64,000 nucleotides of DNA, taken from assembly GCA_964555355.1 (NCBI GenBank), contig CAZKRY010000011.1, forward strand, positions 124,001 through 188,000. Direction: 5' to 3'. The notes below the pieces were generated by a model. It did not search any database, was not told the DNA's origin, and saw nothing but the letters and a program-made list of their open reading frames with translations. Position numbers and translations under genes: made by a program. This stretch comes from CAIKBL01 sp964555355 (GTDB taxonomy: Bacteria > Pseudomonadota > Gammaproteobacteria > Ga0077536). Below are positions 1-7,530 of the stretch, piece after piece (the stretch's first letter is position 1; each line of letters opens with the position of its first letter).

Positions 1-522
1 CGACTCGGCCCCGACCGGCACTACCATAAAATCCTGGACATCCACCCGCCGCCCGGCATGGGCACCGCCGCCGAATATTTGGATTTGCGGCAGTGGTAAC
101 GACACCGGTGCCCCTTGGGCGAGGTACCGCCATAGCGGCTCGCGTAGCGAGTGCGCCGCCGCGTTGGAGACCGCCATTGAGGTTGCGACCAACGCATTGC
201 CGCCGAGCCGCGATTTGGTGGCTGTCCCGTCTAGTTCCACCAGACGGTGGTCCACGAGTGTTTGCTCGCGCGCGTCCAATCCGTGGAGCGCGCTGGCTAT
301 CTCACCGTTAACGCCTTGAATCGCGACTTGCACGTCAAACCCACCAAACACCGGGCCGCCATCGCGCAAGTCAGTGGCTTCTCCTGATCCGCGAGAAGCC
401 CCAGCGGGCGCCATCCCGCGCCCATAACTACCGTCTTGCAGCGTAACTTCCACCTCCACCGTCGGCCGCCCGCGTGAATCCCACACCCTAAACCCACGCA
501 CCTGCGCAATGTTGCTCTGCAT
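1..522 (-). CDS. Enolase-like protein, N-terminal 174 residues (cut by the window edge)
   Basis: The minus strand is open from an ATG at 520-522, with an AGGAG ribosome site just upstream, to the left edge without a stop. The translation matches the enolase N-terminal domain and the start of the barrel: VWDSRGRPTVEVEV near residue 13, a mobile-loop GAS with the metal-ligand Ser at 43, LDGT near 97, and GGGAHA with the active-site His at 155. Enolase converts 2-phosphoglycerate to phosphoenolpyruvate in glycolysis. Two positions differ from typical enolase: the ING of INGGxHA is IFG here, and the QEFM motif is QDFM, putting Asp164 where the catalytic Glu (Glu168 in yeast) normally sits. It is therefore a divergent paralogue or a member with altered activity. 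The catalytic Lys region lies outside the window. Small plus-strand ORFs here are shadows. Confidence 0.85.
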   Translation of the reverse strand, partial: MQSNIAQVRGFRVWDSRGRPTVEVEVTLQDGSYGRGMAPAGASRGSGEATDLRDGGPVFGGFDVQVAIQGVNGEIASALHGLDAREQTLVDHRLVELDGTATKSRLGGNALVATSMAVSNAAAHSLREPLWRYLAQGAPVSLPLPQIQIFGGGAHAGRRVDVQDFMVVPVGAES

Positions 523-740
523 GATCGCTCCTGAACTCCGCCACAAACATGGCTGTCCTAGAATTGTCCGTCTGAAAAGAAGATGGCTGTCCTGGATTCC
601 CCCCAAATCAAAATTGGCATGCGCTATTTCGCAAGCGACGAGTTTAACGGGAAGGGCGAGTATTCCAGAGCCGAGGGCGCAAGGATTTCGATAACGATAC
701 GGTCATGGTCAATTTGCGTTTCGCGTTGTAACGGAACGCC
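523..740. other. Intergenic, no gene seen
   Basis: No supported coding frame. Two short look-alike stretches (atggctgtcctagaattg near 549 and atggctgtcctggattcc near 583), and a third resembling them near 1556, hint at decayed repeats. Short plus-strand ORFs have no ribosome site or recognisable domain. Confidence 0.4.
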
Positions 741-1127
741 TTACCAAGAAAGCACGCGCAAGCTTGGCACATCCGCAAAATCACTCGGATTGAAACTTAC
801 CAAAGTTGCTCGATGCACCAGCGCCTGCGCGGCAATCATGCGATCCAATATCTTGCGTCTCGAGTAACCTGCTTGCGCAACGATACTCGCATAGGCGTCG
901 GCGGCGGCGTCATCGAATGCTAACGTCGGTATTGTCGCCAAGATAATATCCAAGCGTGCACGCCGAATGGACGAGTGAACGGGATCGCGATAAACACCAC
1001 CTTCCAGTTCCACCCGTGTCACAACGGACATAAGAACTGCATCCTCTAAAGACGCGAGTTTCGCCGTGATCACAGGATCCCCATCGCGCAAATGAATGGC
1101 AACGTTGGTGTCTAGTAGAAACGCCAC
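741..1127 (-). CDS. vapC: VapC-type PIN-domain toxin (pair 1)
   Basis: This 128-residue protein has the PIN ribonuclease fold. The N-terminal strand ends in LLDTNVAIHL (Asp6), followed by an acidic residue in RVELEGG, the helix DRMIAAQALV with the third acidic residue, and a C-terminal FNPSDF. These acidic residues normally bind the metal that cuts RNA, often initiator tRNA or rRNA. It starts one base after the stop of the upstream antitoxin gene at 1129-1368, the usual VapBC order, so the two are one operon and the toxin should be neutralised by that partner. All four acidic positions expected of an active PIN enzyme are present. Confidence 0.9.
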   Translation of the reverse strand: MAFLLDTNVAIHLRDGDPVITAKLASLEDAVLMSVVTRVELEGGVYRDPVHSSIRRARLDIILATIPTLAFDDAAADAYASIVAQAGYSRRKILDRMIAAQALVHRATLVSFNPSDFADVPSLRVLSW

Positions 1128-1128
1128 G

Positions 1129-1368
1129 CTAGAGTCCCGCGCGTTCGATCAACTCTGCCTCGTCGCGCCGTTCTATTTCCGGTGGCACCGGCAGCGCACG
1201 CAAGCGTTCAATCATCTCGGGAATAGATTTCGTTACGGGATAAATCGTCATCACCACCCCGGAACGCACAATCAGTAGTTCAACATCCTCACCAAACGCC
1301 ACGTCTTTTGGCAGGCGGATGGCTTCGCTATTGCCACTGCGAAAAGTACGGCTACGTGCGATGGACAT
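1129..1368 (-). CDS. vapB: VapB-type antitoxin, AbrB/MazE fold (pair 1)
   Basis: A 79-residue protein with the swapped-hairpin DNA-binding motif of VapB/MazE antitoxins: SRTFRSGNSEAIRLPKDVAF at residues 6-25, typical of the virulence-associated VapB subgroup. The charged C-terminal tail (residues 50-79) should wrap the PIN toxin encoded immediately downstream. Such pairs usually repress their own promoter; a 10-bp perfect palindrome lies about 30 bp upstream. One base separates it from vapC. Confidence 0.88.
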   Translation of the reverse strand: MSIARSRTFRSGNSEAIRLPKDVAFGEDVELLIVRSGVVMTIYPVTKSIPEMIERLRALPVPPEIERRDEAELIERAGL

Positions 1369-1398
1369 GGTGGCCTCGTGGAAACATCGGTACCTACG

Positions 1399-1408
1399 CG
1401 TATATACG
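1399..1408. promoter_or_regulatory. Palindrome upstream of vapB, possible operator
   Basis: The sequence cgtatatacg is a perfect 10-bp palindrome 31 bp upstream of the vapB start, in an AT-rich patch. VapBC complexes usually bind short palindromes at this position; binding itself is inferred. Confidence 0.35.
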
Positions 1409-1580
1409 ATAAATTATTGAGATCGACAATCGCTTAGGCGCGATGTCAAGAACAATGGTCAATCGTCTAAGCGGCGAATTGCAGGCGATTAATTAGAACG
1501 GCCAAGGCGAATGAGCTTAAACCTTGTGCCTATTTACCGTGCCAAACATTCAAATATGGCTGTTCCAGAAATTGTGTTCA

Positions 1581-1599
1581 TTCCCGCCCTACGCAGGCT
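1581..1599. repeat. Solo right end of the 152-bp repeat
   Basis: These 19 bases match the right terminus and flank of the repeats at 2381-2532 and 4260-4411 (compare 2520-2538) with one difference, but the rest of the element is absent. It abuts the end of the second vapC gene and may be a deletion remnant. Confidence 0.5.
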
Positions 1600-1605
1600 T
1601 TCGCG

Positions 1606-1980
1606 TTACCGCTTAGCAAAATATTTCGCACCCGGTAGTCCGTCAAAGTCCACATCTTGCGTCCAAAAGGTGGCGCGGTATCGTTGGGCCGTCGCCAACA
1701 TCACGCTGTCCGCCATTGCGAGTCGGTGTTGAATGGAAAGACGTGCCGCTTCGAGTGCGGTCGCGCTATCGAGTTCCACCACTCGACCTTGCTCCATGAT
1801 CGCGATGGCGCGCAATGCTTCATCTTCGTCGCGCTGCTGACATACGCGCTTGAATACCTCAAACAGCGATAGCGAGGGCACAAGAAGCGAGCGCGTCGCC
1901 TCGATAGGTTTTGCGAATACTGTTGCATTCGGGCCATCGGCAAAATATTCAAGCCACGCCGAGGAGTCGACCACATTCAT
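1606..1980 (-). CDS. vapC: VapC-type PIN-domain toxin (pair 2)
   Basis: A 124-residue PIN-domain protein starting MNVVDSSAWLEYF (first catalytic Asp at residue 5), with SLFEVFKR (acidic residue 2), MADSVMLATAQ (acidic residue 3) and TQDVDF (acidic residue 4). Family members are Mg-dependent endoribonucleases. Its ATG overlaps the TGA of the upstream AbrB-type antitoxin by four bases, a coupled toxin-antitoxin arrangement. It shares little sequence with the pair-1 toxin, so this is a second independent module rather than a local duplication. Confidence 0.9.
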   Translation of the reverse strand: MNVVDSSAWLEYFADGPNATVFAKPIEATRSLLVPSLSLFEVFKRVCQQRDEDEALRAIAIMEQGRVVELDSATALEAARLSIQHRLAMADSVMLATAQRYRATFWTQDVDFDGLPGAKYFAKR

Positions 1981-2183
1981 ACTCGGTCGGCGTCCCTAGG
2001 CACATCGGTATCAATGCCTTTGAGTGAACCACGTGCGGTTTTCACGGACTTGACGGGCACCAGCTCGATCCGGCCGCGGTATTCGATGGCATGAAGTTTC
2101 TCGCCGGGCTTAATGCCGAGCGCCTCGCGAATACGCGAAGGGATAACAATCTGGTATTTCGAGGAGACGGTTATAGTGGTCAT
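1977..2183 (-). CDS. vapB: AbrB-family antitoxin (pair 2)
   Basis: A 68-residue protein with the classic SpoVT-AbrB motif TVSSKYQIVIPSRIREALGI at residues 5-24 and a short acidic tail expected to bind the toxin. An AGGAG ribosome site lies six bases before the start. It overlaps the PIN toxin gene by four bases. The partner inverted repeat GATAAG/CTTATC at 2198-2223 lies directly upstream and could be its operator. Confidence 0.88.
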   Translation of the reverse strand: MTTITVSSKYQIVIPSRIREALGIKPGEKLHAIEYRGRIELVPVKSVKTARGSLKGIDTDVPRDADRV

Positions 2184-2197
2184 ACATCGCTCCTATC

Positions 2198-2223
2198 GAT
2201 AAGGTAAATGTAAAGCGCTTATC
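2198..2223. promoter_or_regulatory. Inverted repeat upstream of the second vapBC, possible operator
   Basis: Six-base arms GATAAG and CTTATC separated by 14 bases lie 15-40 bp upstream of the antitoxin start in an AT-rich stretch. A role in autorepression is inferred from position only. Confidence 0.3.
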
Positions 2224-2380
2224 TTTAGGTTACCACATCGCTTGCGCGAACTTCCGGCGCTGTGTGCATCCGTGCAGGTCGAGGCTATATTCGATTCAAA
2301 ACGCGTTCGTCGCATTCAGTGCTTGGTATTCATGCAATACCCGTTCACGCGGTGTCCGTCGGCGGATGTCTGGATCACGC

Positions 2381-2532
2381 CGTAGGGCGGGAAAGCGCAG
2401 CGCATCCCGCCGGCCGCGTTCGCGTGACGCGGGTCAGTCGGGGAAATCGGGTGGGTGAATTATTGGAGCGAGCGATCCCGCGCGTGGCATGACACCCGAC
2501 AGGCGGGATGCGCTTCGCTTTCCCGCCCTACG
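2381..2532. repeat. MITE-like 152-bp repeat, copy 1
   Basis: This element has 31-bp terminal inverted repeats (2381-2411 and 2502-2532) with one mismatch, begins cgtagggcgggaaagcgcag, and has no coding capacity. A second copy of identical length and orientation is at 4260-4411. The match continues about 7 bases past the right end, reaching the stop codon of the neighbouring secreted-protein gene. The arms can form a long hairpin. Confidence 0.85.
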
Positions 2533-2536
2533 CGGG

Positions 2537-4142
2537 CTAGGGGCAAGCGCCGTTAACCAGATTGGTCTGGCCGAAGGAGTCTGGGACGCCACCGTCAAAC
2601 GCTCCATTGATGTTTGACGTTAGCGATGCCAGACCCGACGGGGATAGGCCTGTACCGATTCCACCAATAGTGTCCTCCGCGAAGCCTAAGATCTGCCTAA
2701 CTGTTGACCCATGTCCAAGCTGGCCTGGTTCGCAGTAGCGAATATCCCCCACGGGCACAACACCTAGATAGCCAGCATCGGAAAAATCTACCGCTAGCCT
2801 CAACGCCGCGACGTTGCCGCCCAGAACACCTGCGCTGCTGCTCGTCGGATTGGTCAGGTCTCCCGTCAATGCGCCAGACACGCCTAACTCGGGAAAAAAG
2901 GTCAGTATACGGAGGTAGTCAGAAAACAGGATCGAAAATCCTGCCCCAAGAACCCCAATCTCCAACACCCCGAATGTGGACGCGTACACCGAGTTGTAGT
3001 TCGCCTGCAGCGTGCTCAAACCGGTGGTCCCCCACGTAAACTGCGTATACGTCACCACGTCCCCTTCCTTCCACCCACACCCCGGCTGCCCCGGGATCGT
3101 GCACACACCGCCACCCTCAACCGTCTGCGTATCACACACCTGCAAATCCAGCCCGTTGACGACCGGAAAGGTGAACGGCCCAACATTGGTCACGGTGGAC
3201 GCAGAGCCGCGCAAATGCGCACAGTTGGTGATCGCACCACCGCTGGCGCCGCCGTCGTAGTTGACCATCACGGTGCCGCTGGTCGGGCCGAGGTTGAAGA
3301 CCGCATTGCTAAACGTCGCGGTGCCGGTGGTGGTGATGTCTTCGAGCGTGTCCTCGAGCATCACGGTCCCATTGCCGGGAATACTCGGGGGCACCGTGCC
3401 GTTAAACCGTGCCGGCACGCCGCGCACACGCGCTTCGTCCGCATCGATGACGCCGTTGCCGCTAATGTCGAGGTTAGTCGCCGAGTTCTTGTCGTTACCG
3501 CCCGAGTTGCCGAAGCTCACAATGACCTCGGCGCGAACTGGTGTTCCGTTCGCAAGTCGGAGCACATTATTGTTGAACGAGGCGGAGAACAGGAGGTTTA
3601 CCGCCTCACCAGGGGCCACCACCCGTTTAGGCACCAGCGAGAAAAAGCTATTGGTGTGGGTATCCATGAACAACAGTTGGCCGGAGCCCGCGCTCTCGCT
3701 GATAAAGCCGAACCCTTCCGAGCTCGCGTGCTTGCCAATGTAGGCTTGGGTCGCGGCATCATCCTGCGTCGCATCCGCCACGTTGCTCGCGCGGCTCACC
3801 CATTTGCTGCCGGCTTTGGTCTGCAGGTTGACCACGATGTTGCCGATCCCCGCATTCCCTAAGCCCGTGTTGGTGACCGTTAGGTAGCCGTTGACCAGGA
3901 GCCGCCCCGGCGCGGTATCGCCCTCGCTCGCCACAATGTTCCAGGTAATGGTCTTGTTGACGACATCGGTCTGCCCGGTCTTCTCTAGCGACCACGCCGT
4001 ATCGCTGGTCTGCGCGAAGGTGCCGTTAGCCCCGACCAGCGCGATACTGGCTACCCCCCCCCGCAGGCTCGGTCGCGAAGACGCTGGCGTGCGTCACTAA
4101 CAAGGCCAGCAAGGTGCTGGCAATCAGGGCGTGATGGTTCAT
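2537..4142 (-). pseudogene. Secreted surface-type protein, frameshifted at a G9 tract (possible phase-variable gene)
   Basis: Reading from the ATG at 4140-4142 gives a clear signal peptide (MNHHALIASTLLALLVTHAS, cleavage after VFA), then a run of nine G (4054-4062 on the plus strand as C), after which this frame stops within about ten codons. With eight or eleven G the signal peptide joins the long downstream frame, which is open to the stop at 2537. The mature part (about 500 residues) is rich in Gly, Thr, Asn and Ser, has beta-repeat character, a calcium-loop-like segment LDISGNGVIDADE, and Cys pairs (CTIPGQPGC). No enzyme family was recognised; an extracellular or outer-surface protein is inferred. 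The frameshift may be phase variation, decay or an assembly error. It is bounded by two repeat copies. Confidence 0.7.
4054..4062 (-). repeat. Homopolymer G9 tract inside the signal-peptide-proximal coding region
   Basis: Nine consecutive C on the plus strand (G on the coding strand) lie directly after the signal peptide codons. The length is out of frame by one base; 8 or 11 would restore the full protein. Tracts of this kind are typical slipped-strand contingency sites. Confidence 0.6.
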
Positions 4143-4259
4143 GGCGGACGCGCTCACTAGAAATTGATGTGCGTGCAACTCTCCCGCACCTCCGCGTAAC
4201 GCGTCAAGGAGAGTTTCCGGGAGTATTACCGATTAGTCCTATTGGGGGTCGCGTAGTCC

Positions 4260-4411
4260 CGTAGGGCGGGAAAGCGCAGCGCATCCCGCCGGCCGCGTTT
4301 GCGTGACGCGAGACAGTCGGGGAAATCGGGCGGGTGAATCATCGGAGCAAGCGGTACCGCGCGTGGCAGGACACCGGACAGGCGGGATGCGCTGCGCTTT
4401 CCCGCCCTACG
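4260..4411. repeat. MITE-like 152-bp repeat, copy 2
   Basis: Same length, orientation and 31-bp inverted termini as the copy at 2381-2532, with scattered internal substitutions. The two direct copies bracket the secreted-protein gene, so recombination between them would delete it. Both share the extra right flank gcgggct. Confidence 0.85.
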
Positions 4412-4538
4412 CGGGCTGGGTAGTGATCAATCTAAGATCAATCTAGGACACCCATCATTCGAGCACGTGACAAATTGGGGACACCCATTATCTAATCGAG
4501 CTATCGACGACAGTCGCGACACGCTAAGGAATATTTCG
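4412..4538. other. Intergenic with short direct repeats
   Basis: Holds a tandem gatcaatcta pair (4425-4434, 4436-4445) and two copies of ggacacccat (4446-4455, 4479-4488), the second preceded by aaattgg. Motifs of this kind often border degenerate transposon remnants. The frame upstream of the hydrolase is open from 4467 but its ribosome site supports the later start at 4539. Confidence 0.4.
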
Positions 4539-5297
4539 ATGGAACTTCAATTCGACGAATACGGGGCCGGCGATGGTGTGTTGCTGATCCATGGCCTGGG
4601 GGGTACCGGCAATATCTGGGGCGCGCAGGCGGGACTTTTGGCGCGTTACTTCCGCGTCGTCGTGCCGGACATGCGCGGGTCCGGGCGCAGCAGTGGCGGA
4701 GGCGAAATTTCAGTCGCCTCGTTAGTCGGCGACCTCATTGAGTTGCTAGACCGTCTAAAACTCGACACCGTCCATGTCATCGGCCATTCGTTCGGCAGCG
4801 TCATCGCCCAGCATCTAGCAGTGGACCATGCCTCACGCGTCAAAAGCCTTGGGCTCATCGGTCCGATCCGCGCGCCAAGCGATGCCGCCGTCAAAGCCCT
4901 GAGAGATCGCGCCGCCGCAGCGCGCAAGGATGGTTTGGTGGCGATCGCGAACGCCACCGTCCAAATCGGAACCTCCGCCGCCACCAAAGCCCATCGACCT
5001 GAAGTCGCGGCTTTCGTGCGCGAAATGGTCATGCGGCAAGACGCCGAGCGATACGCGGCCACCTGCGAAGCGGTGGCCAATGTCACCCCGGCGGCGCTCG
5101 ATCACGTGCATCGCCCCTGCCTAGTCGTGACCGGTGACGAAGACGCCACCTCACCCCCGGCTGTCGCCCGCGCGATCGCGCAAGCCATCCACGCCGCTCA
5201 ATTCAAAATTTTGCCGCGATGCGGACATTGGACCCCAATCGAACAAGCCGAGCTACTCAGTGAGGCGCTCATCAATTTCTTGTTCGCGAAAGCCTGA
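4539..5297 (+). CDS. Alpha/beta hydrolase (lactonase/esterase-like)
   Basis: A 252-residue alpha/beta-hydrolase starting at ATG 4539, with AAGGA 8 bases upstream; the longer frame from 4467 adds a tail untypical of the family. Motifs: oxyanion segment HGLGGTG at 18-24, nucleophile elbow GHSFGS with Ser84, acid in GDEDATSP near 200, and catalytic His230 in CGHWTP. It resembles 3-oxoadipate enol-lactonase and C-C bond hydrolases, so it probably hydrolyses a small ester, lactone or ring-cleavage product in the cytoplasm. It is first in a six-gene operon on the same strand, 8 bases before a formamidase-like gene, suggesting a role in that catabolic route. The exact substrate is unknown. Confidence 0.85.
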   Translation: MELQFDEYGAGDGVLLIHGLGGTGNIWGAQAGLLARYFRVVVPDMRGSGRSSGGGEISVASLVGDLIELLDRLKLDTVHVIGHSFGSVIAQHLAVDHASRVKSLGLIGPIRAPSDAAVKALRDRAAAARKDGLVAIANATVQIGTSAATKAHRPEVAAFVREMVMRQDAERYAATCEAVANVTPAALDHVHRPCLVVTGDEDATSPPAVARAIAQAIHAAQFKILPRCGHWTPIEQAELLSEALINFLFAKA

Positions 5298-5305
5298 GCG
5301 CCGAC

Positions 5306-6187
5306 ATGCAAGCGGTCTATCGGGAATTCGATCAGGCCGCACTGGACGCGCAGTACAACAACCGTGCGCGCTTCCCAAACTTTGTTGAACACTTCGCGCG
5401 CTGGGCGCAGTGGAGCACCGCCACGCGCGCCACGTTGCCCTGCCAGCTCGATATTGCGTTTGGTGATTCGGCGCTCGAGAAGATCGATATTTTCCCCGCC
5501 GCCAAATCCAACGCGCCAATCTATGTGTTCATCCACGGCGGTTATTGGTACTCGCTCGATAAAGCGGACTATAGCTACATCGCCGAAGGCATGCGGCCGC
5601 ATGGGATCACCACCGTCGTCAATAACTTTGGTCTCGCACCTACGTGTGACTTGGATACCATCGTCGCCCATAACCGTGCGGCGCTTGCGTGGGTGTGGCG
5701 CAATGCGGCGTCGTTCGGGGCAGATCGCAATCGCATCTATGTTTGCGGTCATTCCGCGGGCGGACACTTAGCGTTAATGTTGCTTGGCACGCAGTGGCCA
5801 AAGCTCGCAGATGATTTACCGCAGGACCTCGTCAAAGGCGTGTGTTCGATCGGCGGCATCCACGATTTAGAGCCCATTCGCTTGTCTTTTTTAAACGAGA
5901 AGTTGAAGCTCGATGCCGCGCAAGCTGCCCGCAACAGCCCGGTGCATTTGTCCTACCCGTTGCGTGCGCCGTTGTCGTTGGTGGTGGCGGTGGATGAGTC
6001 GCCGGAGTTTCATCGCCAATCCGAACTCATGCGCGCTAAGTGGGAAGCTTTGAGCTATCCCGTGGAATTGGTCATACCGCCAGGGCTCGACCACTTCAGC
6101 GTAGTGAACGATTTAAAGAACCCTGAGTGCACACTCGTTGCGCATCAACTCGCGCAGATGAAAATTGCGTTTGCGGAGTATCCTTAA
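5306..6187 (+). CDS. Alpha/beta hydrolase of the arylformamidase (kynurenine formamidase) type
   Basis: A 293-residue hydrolase with the HGGYW oxyanion motif at 77-81, GHSAGGH with nucleophile Ser150, an acid near 230 (VAVDESPEF) and catalytic His near 263 (LDHFSVV). This combination is characteristic of the BNA7/kynurenine-formamidase branch of the esterase family, which removes N-formyl or related acyl groups from aryl amides. No other kynurenine-pathway gene is seen nearby, so the substrate may be a different amide handled by the surrounding amidohydrolase operon. It begins 8 bases after the upstream hydrolase and ends 26 bases before the amidohydrolase. Confidence 0.8.
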   Translation: MQAVYREFDQAALDAQYNNRARFPNFVEHFARWAQWSTATRATLPCQLDIAFGDSALEKIDIFPAAKSNAPIYVFIHGGYWYSLDKADYSYIAEGMRPHGITTVVNNFGLAPTCDLDTIVAHNRAALAWVWRNAASFGADRNRIYVCGHSAGGHLALMLLGTQWPKLADDLPQDLVKGVCSIGGIHDLEPIRLSFLNEKLKLDAAQAARNSPVHLSYPLRAPLSLVVAVDESPEFHRQSELMRAKWEALSYPVELVIPPGLDHFSVVNDLKNPECTLVAHQLAQMKIAFAEYP

Positions 6188-6213
6188 CAACTAAAGCTCC
6201 AGGAGGCTAAGCC

Positions 6214-7515
6214 ATGACCCCACAGCTCTTCACGAACGTGCAGATTTTTGATGGACACGGCACCGCCCGCGCCCCTGGCGAAGTATTGGTGGTGGGCAAT
6301 CGCATCGAGAAGGTCGCGCAAGGCAGCCATCGGATCGAACGCCAAAGCGGCATGAATGTCATCGATGGCGGCGGGCAAACGCTAATGCCGGGTCTTGTCG
6401 AAGCGCATGGTCATATCACCTACAGCAATATGACGTTCCTGCGCGAGATGGGCGATATTCCGCCGGAAGATCATACGCTCCTGACACTCAAAAACGCGCA
6501 ACTCATGTTGGACTCGGGCTTCACCTCCGTGTACTCAGCAGCGTCTTCAAAAATCAGACTGGAAATCGCCGTGCGCAATGCGATTAACGCCGGCAAGTTC
6601 CCCGGCCCGCGGCTGCGCGCGGCCTCCCCTGAAATGGTTGCCACCGGCGGGCTTGGCGATGAGCGTCAACTGCACATGCACCATCAAGGCATCGAAATCA
6701 TCGCGGACGGCGCGGACGAAGTACGCAAAGCCACGCGCATGTTGATTCGCGAAGGCGTGGATGCGGTCAAGATCAATATTTCCGGCGATAACTTTGTGCG
6801 CCAAGGTTTTGCGCGTCGCTTGTCTTACACGGAAGCAGAAGTCGCGGCCGCCGCGGAAGTCGCACACGAACGCGGTACGTGGCTATCTTGTCATGCGCGG
6901 GCGGACGAGGCGGTGAAGCTCGCGCTTAAATATCGTTTCCGCGTGATCTATCACTGCGATTTCATCGAAGGCGAAACCTTTGATTTATTGGAAGCGCAAC
7001 GCAACGATATTTTCTTGGCGCCCGCCATCGGCGTGATCTACACCACCGCCTTTGAAGCCGAGCCCTTTGGCATTACGCGCGAAATGGCGGAGCACATGGA
7101 GATGTTCGTCATGCTGGAAGGCGCGCCGCGCGTGTACCAAGAATTGAAAAAGCGCGGCCTGCGAATTCTCCCCGGCGGCGACTACGGCTTTGCGTGGAAT
7201 CCCATCGGCACCAACGCACGCGATCTGGAGCATTTCGTCAATATGTTTGGCTTCTCGCCGTGCGAAGCCTTGATGGCGGCGACCAAATGGGGCGGCGAGA
7301 TCATGGGCATTCCCAACTTAGGCTTAATCGCGCCCGGGTATCTTGCCGATCTGTTATTGGTGGACGGCGATCCCACCGCGGATGTACGCATCATGCAAGA
7401 CCGCACGCGCATCACCACCGTGATGAAAGACGGCGTGTTCTACAAACATGCTGGACTCACCCGCGGCGCGCAAACCGTTGCTGCGAGTACGCGCTCAGTG
7501 TGGGAAATGGCGTAA
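6214..7515 (+). CDS. Metal-dependent amidohydrolase (imidazolonepropionase/Xaa-Pro dipeptidase-like)
   Basis: A 433-residue amidohydrolase-superfamily enzyme. The N-terminal small beta domain leads to PGLVEAHGH with metal ligands His65 and His67; Lys186 (AVKINISG) is a likely carbamylated bridging Lys; further ligands are His227 (SCHARADE), His247 (YHCDF) and Asp323 (GGDYGFAW). These fit a binuclear site that hydrolyses cyclic or linear amides. An AGGAGG-like ribosome site (ccaggaggctaagcc) precedes the ATG. The C-terminal strand returns to the small domain (ADLLLVDGDPTADV), so the protein looks full length. It lies mid-operon between the formamidase-like hydrolase and a 2-hydroxyacid dehydrogenase. 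Confidence 0.88.
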   Translation: MTPQLFTNVQIFDGHGTARAPGEVLVVGNRIEKVAQGSHRIERQSGMNVIDGGGQTLMPGLVEAHGHITYSNMTFLREMGDIPPEDHTLLTLKNAQLMLDSGFTSVYSAASSKIRLEIAVRNAINAGKFPGPRLRAASPEMVATGGLGDERQLHMHHQGIEIIADGADEVRKATRMLIREGVDAVKINISGDNFVRQGFARRLSYTEAEVAAAAEVAHERGTWLSCHARADEAVKLALKYRFRVIYHCDFIEGETFDLLEAQRNDIFLAPAIGVIYTTAFEAEPFGITREMAEHMEMFVMLEGAPRVYQELKKRGLRILPGGDYGFAWNPIGTNARDLEHFVNMFGFSPCEALMAATKWGGEIMGIPNLGLIAPGYLADLLLVDGDPTADVRIMQDRTRITTVMKDGVFYKHAGLTRGAQTVAASTRSVWEMA

Positions 7516-7530
7516 CTCACGTTATTCAAA

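Noticed and set aside
93..311. A plus-strand ORF (and another at 509-694) over the left end
   Set aside because: They lie antisense to a clean enolase-like frame with a ribosome site and family motifs; they show no motifs of their own.
3215..3862. A 215-residue plus-strand ORF inside the secreted-protein gene
   Set aside because: It is a shadow of the Gly/Thr-rich frame on the other strand; it has no domain or ribosome site.
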